A DNA stretch of 64,000 nucleotides from Enchytraeus crypticus (taxonomy: Eukaryota; Annelida; Clitellata; Enchytraeida; Enchytraeidae), in contig CAJHZI010000753.1 of assembly GCA_905160935.1 (NCBI GenBank), positions 896,501 to 960,500 of the forward strand, given 5' to 3'. This document shows, one piece after another, positions 51,808 through 62,784 of this stretch. Below the pieces are notes generated by a model. That model saw only the letters and a program-made list of their open reading frames with translations, did no database searches and was not told the DNA's origin. The translations under genes were made by a program, and so were the position numbers. The stretch's first letter is position 1; every line of letters begins with the position of its first letter.

Positions 51808-54800
51808 CTGAACACATGCATACAATTAATGTGCAACACTCATAACACGCGAGATGGAATATCAGGCAGATTTTTAGAGTAAACACAGGAACTTTGTAAA
51901 AACAAGTTTGCAGTTCTGCAGATGATTAGCATAGCCTAAGGCAATTAATGGAATTCAATTTACACACAAAGTGTAAATTAAAGTTACATAAAGTGTATTC
52001 ATTCCAACAAGAGAGAGGTAGACCAAAATTGACGTGGGATGCGGTAATTAAGAAGGACAAGAAGAATAGGGGATTGACTGATGTTATGGTGTTGGACAGA
52101 GAGGACTGGAGAAAGTCTATTTATATCCCGAATATGGGTTAAACTGCGATTTAAGGTAAGATGATGATAATGTAATCATTCGAAAAATGCTGTAGAATTA
52201 TTTGATTTATATTTAGATGTAGATGTAGCAGATATGATTTCAGCCATGACTTCTGGAAAAGAGGAATGAGATATTTGGTAGCAAAGAATAGGTAGTTAAA
52301 TTTCACAATGCTCATAGAAAAACTTTGATATTTAAACTTAATGCAATTCATATATTCGCCTCATTACAATTGTTTGAATTACGTTTTACCTAATTTTAAT
52401 TAATTGAAGTCAATTCAAATTACATTACTATCAAACACAAAAATTAATTAAACCGAAGTAATATCTTTTCTGTTAGTATAAATAAAATAACCTAAGTACA
52501 ACTTATTAGACCTTAGCAGTTTAAATCATTTAACATGTCTATGTTAAATGTCTACTACTTTAACTTTAAATGTTTACTACAAATTAAAGTTATCAACTTA
52601 ATTTGTAGTTAAGTTGGTAGGCCTGCAGTTAACTCAACGTCAAGCAAGAAAAATGCAATAAAAGCGAAAATGTAATTTTTTTACAAAATGTACTTACTGG
52701 TATGTCGAATTCGGACGTACAGTGACGGTTAGAAGCAAAGCACTCTGGAGCTTGCATAATGGAACTCACGAAGAAGTCTTTCGCTCTGTTATGTTGGCAA
52801 AAGGCCTCTGTCAAAAAAGCACACATTTGAATATAGACCATATTAGTAATACTGCATATTAAATGTACTAATGAAATGTACGTCAAGGTCACTCATGTGG
52901 AAATGAAGAGGAAGGCGGAAGACAGAGAATAGTGGAGGCGTTATATACCATGGACCTGCCAGTAAGCAGTGCACCAAGAGAGAAGTGTACTAACATCGTC
53001 TTCGAAATAAAATAGAAAAAGTCTTAATATGATGGATGACGTGCTTGTTGGGTCTACATTATAAACATCGAAGGAAGATGCTCGAAGTGTAAAATTGAAG
53101 TGCGTCGCTGTGATAAAACTTTAAGACCGTGGCTTGATCTGAAAACTAGAAATCTTGTGTGGGTACCAGTGCAAGGAATACTGTCTAGTAGCTTAATACC
53201 ATTTGACTACGCCGTTGATAATCAAATGTCGATATTTTTGAAATAAAATAAAATAAATATCACTGTGATAGCGCTCTACTACTTTTTTGTTTTTCGGCTC
53301 ATCGGCTTGGTTTTGGTTTCATAGCGTTCGATGTTAAAGTGAACGATCCAGTTGTAGTTATTGTTGTTGCCTTTATTTTTCTATTTTAGTGGGCTTAATG
53401 TCAAAGTCAGAAGCCCGATGGGCTTCTCTTCAAGACGTCAAGTGTACCGGTGAACCTTTGCACCCCTGAAACCGTATCATCGCCGTGGTTAAACAAATGA
53501 CCGTCAACCAATTTTGCTCCAAACAATCCTGGGACTCCCTAGATTAGAGCGAACCGTGCTCCAAACTGTCCTGGGACTCCCTATAGTCAGAGCGCAACTC
53601 CAAGTGATTATCCGCAGCTAAAGGTCAAGCTCGAACCTATTAAATGGAACCTGGTGCAATGCCATATGACACACCACGATGAATATCTGTTTTTTTCTGA
53701 GTTAATTGCCTTTATTATTTTGTCTTTAATTTTCTACAGTATATTTACTTACCGCACAAGGGTTGAAGGTTAAAGATGGACTTGACTGACAGGTCTATGG
53801 TCCATTCATGTCCAGTGAAGTAGTAGTCAACATGACCGCAGCGTCTCTTCGTTCCTAACATATGAGACACGTCCGAATGAATGATGTCGACGAATTTGGC
53901 ACTCGATGGATTTATTCCAATCCTTATGTCCGGGTTATCCTCCATTCCAGGTCCAGCGGGCGAGAGTCCTACATAAATGATTTAATAATAGTCCAGCATA
54001 GAAAGAAGGTATACTAGAAACTTGTGCTGCTCTTTAATTTTTCTCCAATGGTTAAGAAAAGAGTTAATGCAGCAAATTAATGAGCACAAAACGTTTAAAG
54101 CACAAAGTTTTTAACAATCTGAGAAGAGCTATATGAATAGAATCCTGAATAATGCAGACCAATAGATAATTTTTTCAAGTGCCCAAATCCCGAATTGCAG
54201 AGATCTTCGTCGTTGATTACAGCCATAGCTTCGCTACGTCTGTTTCCATATGAACACATCAACAGCTGTTGAGGCTACTCAGAAGTTTACATTGTAAAAC
54301 AATTGTTAGAATATATAGTTACGAACTTAGGTAGACTTTACACCGGTAGAAGGTTTCTAAAGTCTGCCCCTTTGGGAAGGTGATGTGGCATAACGATCAG
54401 AGCGTTCGCCTCGGATACGAGTAGCCTGGGTTCAAACCCCAGTTCACTCAGCAAAATTTATGGATATCCCCTTGGGCCCATGGAAGGTTAATATAGTATC
54501 AGACCTTGCTGCCGATTGGCGCTATCAAAAGCAAAGATATGATTAACCATGGCAAGGATTATTAATAGCCTGTCAGAAACCTGTAAAGCGGTCTCGAACA
54601 CCGGACACCGGTCAGGACATATCTATAGAAATTATCAGAGGTTATTATTATTATTATTATCATTGTTATTATTATCATTATTATTATCAACATTATTATT
54701 ACTATTATCATCATTATCATTATTATTATCATCATCATTATTTTTATTTTTATTACCGGTAACTCTTCCGATTTGCTGAGTACTTGGCATAGCCATTCCG

Positions 54801-57800
54801 AGATAGCCGCACAAATGGGCCCCAGTGCTGGATCCAATGCACCAGAATTTCTTTGCATCTCCATTCGGCAGACGCAGTAGATTCTGAGCAAGCTTGGCGG
54901 CGAGGAATCCTATGATTCTAGCGTTTGAGGCGGCCTGAGGCACATAGACCGTCTTCGCGAGAGATTCCCAATCGATAACTATGACGTTGCAATCTTCCTA
55001 AAAGCACAAATAGCAGATTTAATTTAAATTGTAAAAGTTCATGTATTGGATGTTAAATGATTTTTTTCGCCTTCAGGATTAGCAGGAGAAACGAAGGTCT
55101 CAAATCGTTAGAAGATTTAGTCCATTTTCTCTGTAACCAGCCCTGTGAATGACCGATATTTTATTCTCAGATCAGCGCGGCCGGGAATCGAACCACGAGA
55201 GTTCAATTCACTTCAGGATCCGTCATTTAAAACTTCATGACGTTACTGGACGCCTCTAACTACTGCGCTATTTACGCATTTCTTCATTAATTAGGCCTAC
55301 ATCTCATTCATGATGCAAAACAAATTCATCATAGAAAACCAACAAAATATTGTTTAAAAAACATTTTTTTAGATTTACCTCTTCGTTTAACCTTTAAATT
55401 TTCTTTTAAACTTGAATCATATTTTCTTTGGTTATCAGTGGCGGATCAAGATAAAAATGAACTTGTTGACCCCTGAACACGATGATAAAAGATTTACATG
55501 ATGCTATTATTACATATATACATGTATATAGCCATACGAAGACCTCTAAACACATTTTAACCATACTATCGCCTATCCAAAATTATGAGAACAATGTCAA
55601 CAAATGTGCAAAATAGTTTTTGTCAGATTAAATTGTCTTTGTAAACATGTGTCTAGGTCATGTGCGGAAATGAATAGATAACTCATCATCATCTCCCCTT
55701 AAATCTCAGTTTAACTAGCGTCGGGATACGAATAGACCTCCAATCCTCTCTGTCCCATACCATATCATCAGTCAATCTCAGACTTTTCATGTCCTTCTTA
55801 ATTACCGCATCCCACGTCAATTGCGGTCTACTTCTCTATAGCTTAACATCCAGCTCTTCTCTCCAAACTCATCTTTACTACATCATTACAAATGAATAGA
55901 TAACTAAAACTAGACATACGCAGGTTACCTTTTTCAGAAGAGTTTCCTTTATTTCGCCAACGTAGGCCCAGGAGCTACTCTCAATCAGACCGTGCGAGAT
56001 GAAAATTGTGCGTCTGTAACCGCTGTAACTGAACCTTTATAAAACAACGAACGTTTAAATCAGCACTTTAGCAGCTGTATTCTTTGATTGGGCGAGCAAG
56101 TTTCGGAGGGGAAATGGCAGGGATATGGCTAAATTTGTCCGTTTAGGCTTAAATGATTCAGCGCTTGATAACTCGATCACACGAAATCCGAAGATGCAAG
56201 AGGAACAAAACAAATAATACAAATGGTAAAATCTATATTAATTTAGACATATTTAGACTTCTGAGACACATGGATTAATTCTTTTCCCCTCTTTTCGGAA
56301 TAGCTATGAAAAAATGCAGAGTAGCTTTAAGCGAGTTAGCTCCAAAAACGAATACAAAATACGAATTGATAAGGATATCAGTAACTGTAGAGCCAATGAT
56401 TTGAACCCACTCACATGCTGATGCGCAGTTGGAAACCAAATCGATGGTGTCACTGACGCAGCCAAAATTAACTCATACAATTGTTCATTAGAATAGAATA
56501 GAATAGATAATAGATCTATGTTTATTTTCAGAAAAAACACATAATGCATATCGCGAGAAAAATTAGTCGCCAGTGAAGATACAGAGTATCTTATCTAGCT
56601 GACTACCTTGATAATTATTTTACTTACAGTTCTTAATAAAGCTAGTATTAGTTCATAGTTCATAATACATACATTAGACACTTACGGATTTGATCTAAGG
56701 TTAATGAATTCTCCTGACGGATTTGACCTTGTGTACAGTTTGAAGGTCACGCTGCTCTCTGGGCACGTAGGCTTGGGCATCGTATCGTAGGGCGCGTCAT
56801 ACTGGACACATCCCGTGTCTGGGCAGCATACCTCGTAGGCTCTGTATTTAAATACAATAAAGCCAATAAAGTTTAATTCATAAAATATGAAAAACAAAAA
56901 GTAACACAGTTTAAATTTAACGTTTGTTTCAGTTTTAGAGGTTTACTTTTAGATCAGGGTCAGTGCGTCTCATAGCGTTTGTTTCTTTCTAACCAGACAA
57001 GCGTGATACGGTTCAGCGGGTGTCCATCCACTGGTATCCTGTTTACCGTGCTGGGAAATCCGTCTCCGACAGGTCCAAATGAGTGAAATGACTGGAATGT
57101 TTGCACAATAAAGCAATAGATTAATACAACATCTACATGTAGAAGATTAGTACATGTAGAAGAATATAGACCTAACGTGAGGAACAGCTGAGGAGGGTCT
57201 TTTTGTTAGTTTCATGAAGTCTGCAATAGAAATACATGTATATTAGTGTTGCGCAGGCAAATGCTCATCACCTGCTTAAATGAATGTAGTGGACAGGTTG
57301 ATGTACAGCGTTAACTTAATCAATCTGCCCATTGCATTCAATGAAACAGTCACTGTATATTTCTATTTTCAGGCTTCACAAAAATGATAAAAAGAACTCT
57401 TTTCAATTTTTTAATTTTAATACTAGTTGAATTCTTTTCAACTATGTAGAAAAGCATTCAGGCCGTCATCTGAGTCATTTTCTTTAGTATACTGTCAGCT
57501 ATAATATTTAGCAGGTCTGAGGTAGGGCTACTTGGATTCTATATATACTCAGTTTATAGGAGTATATGTATTTATTTGCATTTATTTAGTATGTATGTTT
57601 ATGAGATTGCTTATGGGCAATTAGGATTGTTTTAACAGGAAATAACGCCTCTGCCTAGTAAATGTTCGTCAAAGCTGAGGAAGGCATAGTGGCCCACCTC
57701 GTCATAAGCAAAATCCCCCAAGAATAATGGTATATCAAAAGGAATATTATAGATGATTTAAAGATCCACACGAATGTGGACATGGAGAGAAAAATGGAAG

Positions 57801-58395
57801 ATAGTACTTAGTTTAACACGATCAACAGCGATTTGAGAACCGTGAACCTTCATGGGAAGAAGTTGTGAGGGTTGCTGATGATAGATATGAATTCAGGAAT
57901 GTTGCCGCCTTATGTAGGCTACTGTTCAGAAAGCAAAGAATTGCTGATTACAACCAAATCACTTAACTACAACTTACAACTTTCATTTTTACATAAGTTT
58001 CGAAAAATAAAAAAATATTATTCCTGAGGCAGGACAAATAGTTAACTAAGTCACTATTTGGTAGGCAGCTTTAGCTTTTTGAGGTAGAACAAATAGTTAA
58101 CCAATGCCCTATTTGGTAGGCAACTTTAAGATCTTGTCTCTTTTTCACCACGATTTAAATATCCTTTTGGTCTAATTTCTCTAATAAAATGCAATTAGTT
58201 AAATGGCACGTTAATTACATCAATGAGTAACATACCGTGATGTTTTCGTTATTAGCTGGCTTTGTTCCAATAGAATCTATATGTTTTACCAACTATACTA
58301 CATTCTTGGTGAATCGATTTGTAGTGACATGTGATGGGGCGACGTCCCTGATAGCGTCCTTGTATGAGGAAACGGACGTTAAACCTTTATTATTA

Positions 58396-58454
<59 letters not shown>

Positions 58455-58526
58455 AATATGTGTAATATCTCACCTGATTGTAGCAACTATCGTTGCTAAA
58501 CAAACAACAATCGCAAGTCTCGACAT
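51682..58526 (-). CDS. Secreted pancreatic-lipase-family protein, altered catalytic triad
   Basis: Eight coding exons on the minus strand: 58526-58474, 57091-57047, 56841-56686, 56034-55929, 54997-54757, 53968-53753, 52807-52698 and 51807-51682. They sum to 1053 nt, or 350 aa plus stop, with GT/AG and consistent phases. Residues 1-17 form a signal peptide (MSRLAIVVCLATIVATI). The lipase fold follows: the oxyanion-side strand TIFISHG, a nucleophile elbow GSSTGAH (GxSxG kept), then GLSPAGP where the family has GLDPA, so the catalytic Asp is Ser. The His is retained in CQHNRA. The lid between its bounding cysteines is only EAF, and there is no PLAT domain. The ending (GYNA... INSKAPYC) is typical of short animal lipases. 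By family it would hydrolyse extracellular acyl esters, but it may be inactive or a binding protein. Confidence 0.88.
51990..52170 (+). repeat. 3' tail of RTE-like LINE with GAT end
   Basis: AGAGAGAGGTAGACCAAAAT, then TGACGTGGGATGCGGTAATT, AAGAAGGACAAGAAGAATAG, and GATGATGATAATG at the end. It encodes GRPKLTWDAVIKKDKKN and DREDWRKSI. It lies in lipase intron 7. Confidence 0.78.
52698..52807 (-). CDS. Lipase exon 7: catalytic His region
   Basis: It encodes EAFCQHNRAKDFFVSSIM and continues to CTSEFDIP. CQH corresponds to the CxH that supplies the catalytic His in pancreatic lipases. Only three residues separate the two lid-flanking cysteines across the exon 6-7 join. Confidence 0.88.
52885..52985 (+). 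repeat. 3' tail of the (AG)n LINE family
   Basis: TCATGTGGAAATGAAGAGGA, then GGCGTTATATACCATGGACC, then GCAGTGCACCAAGAGAGAAG. It lies in lipase intron 6. Confidence 0.75.
53280..53385 (+). repeat. SINE-like repeat fragment (family E)
   Basis: TTTTCGGCTCATCGGCTTGG, then TTTCATAGCGTTCGATGTTA, as in the 50870 copy. It lies in lipase intron 6. Confidence 0.55.
53390..53640 (-). repeat. SINE-like repeat (family F)
   Basis: On the minus strand it contains a duplicated segment GGGAGTCCCAGGA...GGAGCACGG and the 3' end CTTGACGTCTTGAAGAGAAG, CCCATCGGGCTTCTGACTTT, GACATTAAGCCCA. The 3' end is shared with 19110-19160 and 62110-62165. It lies in lipase intron 6. Confidence 0.65.
53753..53968 (-). CDS. 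Lipase exon 6: Asp loop and lid start
   Basis: It begins GLSPAGPGMEDNPDIRIG, the position of the catalytic Asp loop (usually GLDPA), so the acidic residue is replaced by Ser. It then encodes SSAKFVDIIHSD and CGHVDYYF, which are strongly conserved in the family. Confidence 0.9.
54370..54500 (+). repeat. tRNA-like SINE
   Basis: The A-box-like GTGGCATAACGATCAGAGCG and the T-arm CTGGGTTCAAACCCCAG (perfect 5-bp stem) sit about 30 bases apart. No paired acceptor stem or mature tRNA fold is found and unrelated sequence continues downstream, so I call it SINE-derived. It lies in lipase intron 5, antisense to the gene. Confidence 0.6.
54640..54756. repeat. Interrupted (TTA/TCA)n simple repeat
   Basis: It is a trinucleotide-type repeat that begins immediately at the lipase exon 5 donor site. 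Confidence 0.88.
54757..54997 (-). CDS. Lipase exon 5: nucleophile elbow
   Basis: It encodes EDCNVIVIDWESLAKTVY, then the helix with ARIIGFLAAKLA, then the elbow CIGSSTGAHLCGYLG. The serine nucleophile is present; the usual GHSLG is GSSTG here. It exits in phase 1 directly before an interrupted (TTA/TCA)n tract. Confidence 0.9.
55140..55290 (-). repeat. tRNA-derived SINE (family D)
   Basis: Minus strand: AAATAGCGCAGTAGTTAGAG (A-box-like), then TGAATTGAACTCTCGTGGTT and the B box GTGGTTCGATTCCCGGCCGC, then CTGATCTGAGAATAAAATAT. It lies in lipase intron 4. Confidence 0.7.
55683..55885 (-). repeat. RTE-like LINE 3' fragment
   Basis: The minus strand matches the tail of the 17041 element (ATTGACGTGGGATGCGGTAA, AAGAAGGACATGAAAAGTCT, then GATGATGAG end). 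It lies in lipase intron 4. Confidence 0.75.
55929..56034 (-). CDS. Lipase exon 4: HG motif strand
   Basis: It encodes FSYSGYRRTIFISHGLIE and SSWAYVGEIKETLLKK. The HG after a hydrophobic strand matches the conserved IHGF element near the oxyanion hole. It exits in phase 0. Confidence 0.88.
56365..56470 (-). repeat. Degraded SINE (family A)
   Basis: Minus strand: GCTGCGTCAGTGACACCATC, then GATCAGCATG-like and GTGGGTTCAAATCATTGGCT (B box). It lies in lipase intron 3. Confidence 0.5.
56686..56841 (-). CDS. Lipase exon 3: N-terminal Cys-rich part
   Basis: It encodes AYEVCCPDTGCVQYDAPYD and then VTFKLYTRSNPSGEF, matching the conserved start of pancreatic-type lipases (a paired-Cys N terminus followed by the F.LYT strand). 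It has phase 2 on both sides. Confidence 0.88.
57047..57091 (-). CDS. Lipase exon 2 (45 nt micro-exon)
   Basis: This small exon encodes HFTHLDLSETDFPA between the secretion signal and the mature domain, entering and leaving in phase 2. It is supported by an acceptor (TTCCAG) and a donor (GTAAAC) and by frame continuity, not by homology, so it is the least certain exon of the gene. Confidence 0.6.
57745..57815 (+). repeat. 3' tail of the (AG)n LINE family (fragment)
   Basis: GATGATTTAAAGATCCACAC, then GAATGTGGACATGGAGAGAA. It lies in lipase intron 1. Confidence 0.55.
58330..58455 (+). repeat. SINE 3' end with (TTA)n tail (family B)
   Basis: GATGGGGCGACGTCCCTGAT, then TGTATGAGGAAACGGACGTT, then AAACC and about 24 TTA units. 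It lies in lipase intron 1, next to the exon 1 donor. Confidence 0.75.
58474..58526 (-). CDS. Lipase exon 1: signal peptide
   Basis: It encodes the initiator Met and a hydrophobic secretion signal. It ends two bases into a codon at a GTGAG donor. A TATA box lies 64-71 bp upstream. Confidence 0.85.
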
Positions 58527-58589
58527 CTCTGGTCCTTGATCTTGTCACAGTTCTTCGCAGAAGTGTCTCAAAAACGCAAAGCGTGTTCT

Positions 58590-58597
58590 TATTTATA
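58590..58597 (-). promoter_or_regulatory. TATA box of the lipase gene
   Basis: The minus strand reads TATAAATA here, about 65 bp upstream of the lipase start codon. Normal TATA-to-start spacing puts transcription initiation near 58565 and gives a short 5' leader of about 40 nt. This fits a highly expressed secreted enzyme gene, though no initiator motif is obvious. Confidence 0.55.
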
Positions 58598-58599
58598 AA

Positions 58600-59358
58600 G
58601 TTAGCATCTACTGTGCAGCATCTAGCAGTGGAAATGCTTATTATTGTATTCGTATTGCAAGCTTATTCTTATTTCCTTAGCCAGACATAGCGTGCGAGCT
58701 TACCTTGGAGTAATAATAATACTGGCAAGGATTGACTACGACATAATCAGTCTTTCGATTGACTCTATTTCACTACACAGATTCGATAAACAGTAATTAC
58801 CAAGCATACTGACGATGATTCTAAAGTATTTCATCCGGTCAATTTAGCTTCTACTTTCAATTTTCCAATCCAATTTAATTTTATCAACTCACAAGCTATA
58901 AATTTCAACAACAATCTTAACCAGACGAATCATTATAGCATAAGTAATGTTATTGACTCGATCACATGACAAAAAGCAGTTGAAATTTCAGTCTATCATG
59001 CTTACACTTTTACTAAAAATTATAGACTGCGACATAGAATTTTCTTGTTGATTGTGCAAGGCTCAGTGATCTGCCGGGTACCCAACGGCTACTACTCATT
59101 TGTTGAGTGATCCGCGATAAGTTTGAAAAAGAAATTTTGCGCTAAAAGTAAAATAAATTACTAAATAGGATTAACCAAAATATTTCGTAACGGATCGTAG
59201 TATAAATTTTCTGCATTCATCCCACGTCCAAACAGCTGGGGATGTGTGAGAGTAGTGATGACAAAATTAAATACTTCTGCAAGTAGGACCCTGAACTCTG
59301 TACACATTTGTCTTGGGGGGGAGTTGTCGGCTGAAAAATATTGTAAGAATTTCAGTTT

Positions 59359-59400
<42 letters not shown>

Positions 59401-60350
59401 GTATATAAACATGTATGTGCACTCAAATGCAGTTGAGTACTATATATGTTGACGAATATATGTTTCTAATTTTTCTTTAAACGTTTTCTTGAAAATTTAG
59501 GAGGGGAGATCAGTAAAGCTCCTTTTTATAAATTGGTAACGGAAGGCCGTAGGTAACTGCATTCGTTTGTTGTATGGTGTCAACTCAGCAGTTATTTATA
59601 TTAAATCGTAAAAGGGTTAAAAACTTTATTGAAGGCGAGAGGGGTGAATTCTACATTTTTCAATTAAATTAAATTTCTGTTGATCATTACACAGTGTTCA
59701 GTTGGTTCATGGTGCACTCATTAAGGTGTTGTGGCTTGTAATTGTGCTACTGAAGTCGTGTAATATAACTGCACATTTCTAGTCAACATTAGACTGGTCT
59801 TAAGCTATAATTTTTCAAACATACCGTTGAGGTGTTGAATACCGAAGGATAATTGATTAGAACATTGGTAAAATCTATTTTATCTGCTACTAGTCTTCGA
59901 CTAGCTAATCGTTGGTAGCGTCATTCATGTGGAATCTGTGATGAACGAGCAAACGTAAACCTGCCATCGACATCACTGCGAGATATAGAAAAAATCATTT
60001 CATTGTAAAAGGTAATTTTTGAACCTAGAATTCTAAAATCCGAGAGGGACGCAAATTGTTACTGAATGGTTAGCCATTACACATTGTGTTAAAGGCTCAC
60101 AAAAGGAAAAGGTTTAATAACATATTCGACACTTTATCCTCAGAACACAGTTTATCCTGAATTAGTACTTTTTATTATCGAGCGATGCGAAGAAGAACTT
60201 AGAAGAAGAAGAACTTTTAAGTTATAGCCCAAAGTTGAGTTGCCATTGCTACTAATATTCGCCTAACAACAGAGTCCAGACAGGTGACAAGTCATTGGTC
60301 AGTTATTCGGTAAAACCAAATCGCATCTGAATACCTCTCCCTCCTCTATC
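58600..60350. other. Region upstream of the lipase, gene-free
   Basis: No gene could be assigned. A minus frame at 59161-59340 reads FGRGMNAENLYYDPLRNIL but matches no family I recognise. A (TA)n tract sits at 59360-59398. Confidence 0.4.
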
Positions 60351-60434
60351 TACATTATATATATATATATATATATACTGTATAGTATATATATATATAT
60401 ATATATACTATACATATATGATGTATAGTATATA

Positions 60435-60470
60435 AGATGGAATATGTAGTTTGAACCTATCAGTAAACAG

Positions 60471-60547
<77 letters not shown>

Positions 60548-60599
60548 AGTATATATATATATATATATATATAGTATATATTATATATATATATATATA

Positions 60600-60643
<44 letters not shown>

Positions 60644-60679
60644 CTGTTTACTGATAGGTTCAAACTACATATTCCATCT
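60435..60679. repeat. Perfect 41-bp inverted repeat around (TA)n
   Basis: Positions 60435-60475 and 60639-60679 are exact reverse complements, starting AGATGGAATATGTAGTTTGA. The interior is almost entirely TA repeat, itself self-complementary, so the whole 245 bp can fold into one long hairpin. Confidence 0.88.
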
Positions 60680-60809
60680 CAATCTACTTTTTAGCTAATC
60701 AATGAGCACTACATAGGCCAACGCATGATTTATTCTATTGACAAGGACTTTTTAACCTCCATTGTAGCCTTTAATATTGTAAAAGTACATGTATAGCATG
60801 AATGGAATT

Positions 60810-60910
60810 CAATCAAGTGGTTTCCCATTGTCTATTCGATTAATATTTAGTCATCTCTTATGACACGCGCAGTTTACCGTTAGACTGTTCCTTAGTGGCC
60901 AGGAAACAAC
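60810..60910 (-). repeat. Degraded SINE (family C)
   Basis: Minus strand: CACTAAGGAACAGTCTAACG, then GTAAACTGCGCGTGTCATAA and GAGATGACTAAATATTAATC. Confidence 0.5.
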
Positions 60911-61494
60911 ATACTCGATTATGCTCTATATAACATATTGAAAATGAATATATCATGTGATAATAGGGCACTTATTATGTATATATGCTCAAAAGTATCA
61001 CGTGATACATAAGCACAATAAGAGAATGCATTTAATGCGACTAATGATTTAGTTAATTAATAATATCGTACTTCTAATACTTCGTACAATAGGTTATGTT
61101 TTAGTACGTGAAGTGTCGCTGCAGGTAACATTAAACATTCGAACCACGTATCCTGATGAGTGTGAATAAAATTGGACATCAGTTCGCTCTCTTCTTTTCG
61201 TCTTTCGTCTTTCTATCTCTCTCTCTTTCTCTCTCTCTCTCTAGTACTCGTCCAAGACAGGTCCAAGTTAAACATTTCTACTCACATCCTACTTTCGCGC
61301 TTCTTAAAGAGTAGTATTTATTGAACTGAATTGTCTCCGTATATAAGCTATCGGTGTGCTTTTGAAGTTTATGGTTGCCTAGGTAGTGAAAGACTTTACA
61401 CAAAATCCACTATAAATTATAATCTATATATTTTACACTAATTAACTAGTTAATCCCTTCACAAAAGGCTTGACTTTATTCACACTTTAACATA

Positions 61495-61510
61495 GCCAAG
61501 CGCTCTCACC

Positions 61511-61552
<42 letters not shown>

Positions 61553-61630
61553 GAGCCCTGCTTTGGCAGGTCTATGGCATATAATTCCTCCACATATTTC
61601 TATCTTCTGCCATTCTCTTCATATCAACAT
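61495..61630 (-). repeat. 3' tail of the (AG)n LINE family with its AG tail
   Basis: Minus strand: GATATGAAGAGAATGGCAGA, then GGAGGAATTATATGCCATAG, ACCTGCCAAAGCAGGGCTCT, then AAGAGAG repeated about 20 times. Confidence 0.75.
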
Positions 61631-61654
61631 AATTATGAATAATTTCTTACCGTG

Positions 61655-61790
61655 TTGTATTCGGCGCACTGTAGAATGGACCAAGCATAGATAAACTGCA
61701 TGTGTCGTAGAAGGCGACTAAGCTGAAGCTGGAGGAAGGCAAAGGAGAACCACCTCATCTAGCACCGCAATTATTTCCATGATAATATAG
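61655..61790 (+). repeat. SINE (family C)
   Basis: TGTTGTATTCGGCGCACTGT, then AACTGCATGTGTCGTAGAAG, GCGACTAAGCTGAAGCTGGA, and GGAGAACCACCTCATCTAGC. Confidence 0.7.
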
Positions 61791-61879
61791 CATATTATGT
61801 AGCTAATGTAGGTTCTTCACCTCGCACATGAATGACATCAATACAATAAAAATAACAAATGTAATAGAATATTTTCATC

Positions 61880-62170
61880 GGGCTGAACAGTGAGCTGTGC
61901 AACTTAGAGTTCGGCTCTGGTCTAGGGAGTCCCAGGAATGTTTGGAGCACGGATCACTCTGGTCAAGAGAGTCGTTGGATTGTTTTGAGAACGGTTCAAC
62001 CCATTTGGATCATCACTCAGACAAGTCTGATTGCTGCTTTGATTGGTCGGTTCTTTGGATCAATCACGACGATTGTCGGGTTTCAGGCGTACCACGGTTC
62101 ACCGGTACACCTGACGTCCTCAGAAGTAGCACATCGGGCTTTTGACTTTGACGGTAAACCCACAATAAAA
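61880..62170 (+). repeat. SINE-like repeat (family F)
   Basis: It contains TAGGGAGTCCCAGGAATGTT, GGTTCACCGGTACACCTGAC and the end ATCGGGCTTTTGACTTTGAC, GGTAAACCCACAATAAAAAT. It pairs with the opposite-strand copy at 53390. Confidence 0.68.
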
Positions 62171-62307
62171 ATAATTTGACTTCGCAGAATATTGTAACTG
62201 ACTGACTAAAATGACATGACTAAAGAGTCAGCTATCCGAGCGAGGTAGGGTATTACCATTCAACACTGTAGAGCTCAGAGTTACCCTACCGGTGAATAAA
62301 AATATCA

Positions 62308-62356
62308 CTCTCTCTCTCTCCCTCTCTCTCTCTCTCTTTCTTTCTCTCTTTCTCGT
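62308..62356. repeat. (TC)n microsatellite
   Basis: TC tract with CCC and TTT interruptions. Confidence 0.9.
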
Positions 62357-62784
62357 GTCGCCTTCTCTTCAGACACTCTAATCACATGACAATGTAATTA
62401 AATAAATTATTAATTATTCATTTGCTTTTTCGTTATATTAACCGCCGATATCATTAAGATGGTTTTATTTTTAGATCTGGTGATTTTGGATCAGCAGATA
62501 TTAGATCAATTGATTTTAGATTAGTTCGTTTTAGATCAGTACATATTAGATGAGCTTATTTTAGATGCTAAGTATTTTTAATATGCACAGTACACTAATG
62601 GTGACGGTAAATACGGCTTCTTTGTTCTCTCTCAGAAATCGGAATAATAAACGAATAATCAAATTTTTAAAAATGAAGAAATATAAATCATCATAGAAGT
62701 GAAATTAAAAAAGATATCACGTTGAAATCCACAAGTACCATCAATAAATTTGAACTCAACTCTCACGGGTTCGATTTCCGGGTT

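Noticed and set aside
54380-54452. tRNA gene candidate
   Set aside because: The T arm is good but the ends do not pair as an acceptor stem and SINE-like sequence continues downstream.
59161-59412. Possible exon reading FGRGMNAENLYYDPLRNIL
   Set aside because: No family recognised, its upstream half is (TA)n, and no partner exons or splice context were found.
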